Source: Tubulinosema ratisbonensis (Eukaryota; Microsporidia; Tubulinosematidae). From it: 19,673 nt of DNA. The notes below the pieces were generated by a model. That model ran no database searches. It was not told where the DNA came from and worked only from the letters and a program-made list of their open reading frames with translations. The translations under genes and the position numbers were made by a program. This document shows positions 18,501 to 19,673 of the stretch, piece after piece. Numbering within the stretch: position 1 is the first letter of the stretch; every line of letters begins with the position of its first letter. Location: contig RCSS01000488.1 of NCBI GenBank assembly GCA_004000155.1, positions 633 to 20,305 of the forward strand, given 5' to 3'.

Positions 18501-19673
18501 TTTCCGGCCTATTTCGTCCCTTTATATACTTATTTAGTCTCTTTTAGATTAATTTCGTTACTAAAAATATAAATAATAAATATATTTATTTAAATAGTTC
18601 TTCTTTTTTTTTCGAATATTTCTTATCATTCTTCTCCAATATCCCTAAAATTCTATTTGATTTATTAGTCCTATTTAATTGTTTGTTTTAAATATTAAAT
18701 CTTCTTGCGTCTCTAGATCACTTTATTAAATAATTTACTCATATTTCAAAAAAGAATTTTATATTGATTCATAAAAAAGAGCATATAAAAATAAATTTTT
18801 TAATTATTGTTTATAATTGAGTTTTTATCGTTAAAATACTGTAAATGTTTATTGAATTTACTAAAACTAATTTAAAAATTTTATTTTCTCTTCAAATAAA
18901 TATTTATTTTTTTGGTAAACTAAAAAACTTCTAATGTTGTAGGGTGAATCATTAATTTTGTAAGAATAAAAAACTAAAATAGTTAATGTTAAATAAACTG
19001 AAAGATTTTTGAATTTTTAAAGTGCTATAGGTTTATTGAGCTTGTTACTAATTTAAAACTCTCGTAAAATCTTCTAAACTTTAAATTATTCCTGCTTCAT
19101 AACAAAAAAATTCCTTGTTCTCATATTCTCATGAAGTTTTATAAAATTCAAGCATTATTGTATCTTTTATCGATAGTTTTTGGCGTGTTTCTTGCTATTA
19201 GAGATAATATCAATTTTTGAAGTTAAAATTAATTCCTTTACGGGCTCTGTAGACAGAATAGATTGCCATAACAACTCCTTTTTTCAAATATCTCATTTTA
19301 TTTCCTTAAGATTTTATCTAAGTTTTTTTGTATTATCAAAACGGTTTCTTTAAGGATAACAAGCGTCAATTAGACAACTCTAGCTCCTCCTCTGATTGAC
19401 TACAATAAATTGTCAGTGTATTTAGATTTTTCGATTATGCCATTAATTCTTGTTTTTGGAATCTCTAGATCAAGTATAATTATTTCAAAGATGATGTTTT
19501 ATTCTTGTCGACACCTAATTATACCTCCTTTTTTTCGTTGCATATTTTTCTGTAAGCATACTAAAATTAATTTTTTATTTAATTTTGACGATATTTATAT
19601 GCAAATTGTCGAATTGAGCAGAACACTCCTAATGTTACATTTTCATTTTTAGAATTATATGGTTATAATGTAT
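18501..19673. other. Right-end spacer with weak coding-like remnants
   Basis: No intact gene. On the minus strand, 18553-18505 contains a short patch (INLKETK, then NKYIKGRNRP one frame over) that faintly resembles the DES-KY-RGR block of ISXO2-like transposases. Minus-strand positions of about 19230-19490 contain another open patch (ILDLEIPKTRINGIIEKS). The plus-strand open run at 19410-19652 starts at TTG and is chance-like. None is strong enough to call. Confidence 0.4.

Noticed and set aside
19410..19652. 80-codon plus-strand run near the right edge
   Set aside because: TTG start, no motif, and a length still compatible with chance in this composition.
722..19673. tRNA, rRNA or CRISPR features
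   Set aside because: No B-box-like GTTCGA context with a cloverleaf, no rRNA core sequence, and no regularly spaced repeats were seen.

Overview
The window looks like the end of a contig from a gene-sparse, extremely A+T-rich microsporidian genome. The evidence is an intronless, compact RNA polymerase II subunit RPB3 that stops soon after the conserved core, a C-rich start signal (CCCC) just before an ATG, and long spacer DNA of roughly 80-88% A+T by eye. The species cannot be named. Ambiguous bases (2-4, 6, 46, 612, 749-750) show that the left part borders a gap or low-quality sequence. A coding fraction near 15% and decayed transposons fit the large, relaxed microsporidian genomes better than the compact ones.

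Layout. Positions 2-721 (+) hold RPB3, missing only its first residues. Positions 1166-2557 (+) hold a large unrecognised, probably helical protein. Its reading frame seems to continue one frame over to 2733, so it may be frameshifted at a run of five T. Positions 3747-4631 (-) hold an unrecognised multi-pass membrane protein. These are the only convincing intact genes. The membrane gene is convergent to the first two and shows no functional link to them.

From about 4.7 kb to the right edge (15 kb) there is no convincing full-length gene. The region is a graveyard of mobile elements, recognisable only by reading short protein blocks across frameshifts and stops: an ISXO2/IS1595-like DDE transposase (+, about 6.9-7.5 kb), two different APE-type non-LTR retrotransposons (+, about 9.7-11.85 kb and 14.13-15.9 kb), and a Mutator-like (MULE) transposase (-, about 16.85-17.64 kb). 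Catalytic motifs are still visible but ruined, mostly by changes that look like G-to-A or C-to-T. A few weaker coding-like patches of unknown origin, one small G+C-richer ORF (5815-5973), several hairpins and a short tandem duplication complete the picture.

No previously undescribed working system is evident. The points most worth a second look are the transition-type decay shared by unrelated elements, the flips of C/G skew inside the two left genes, and the two unidentified proteins.
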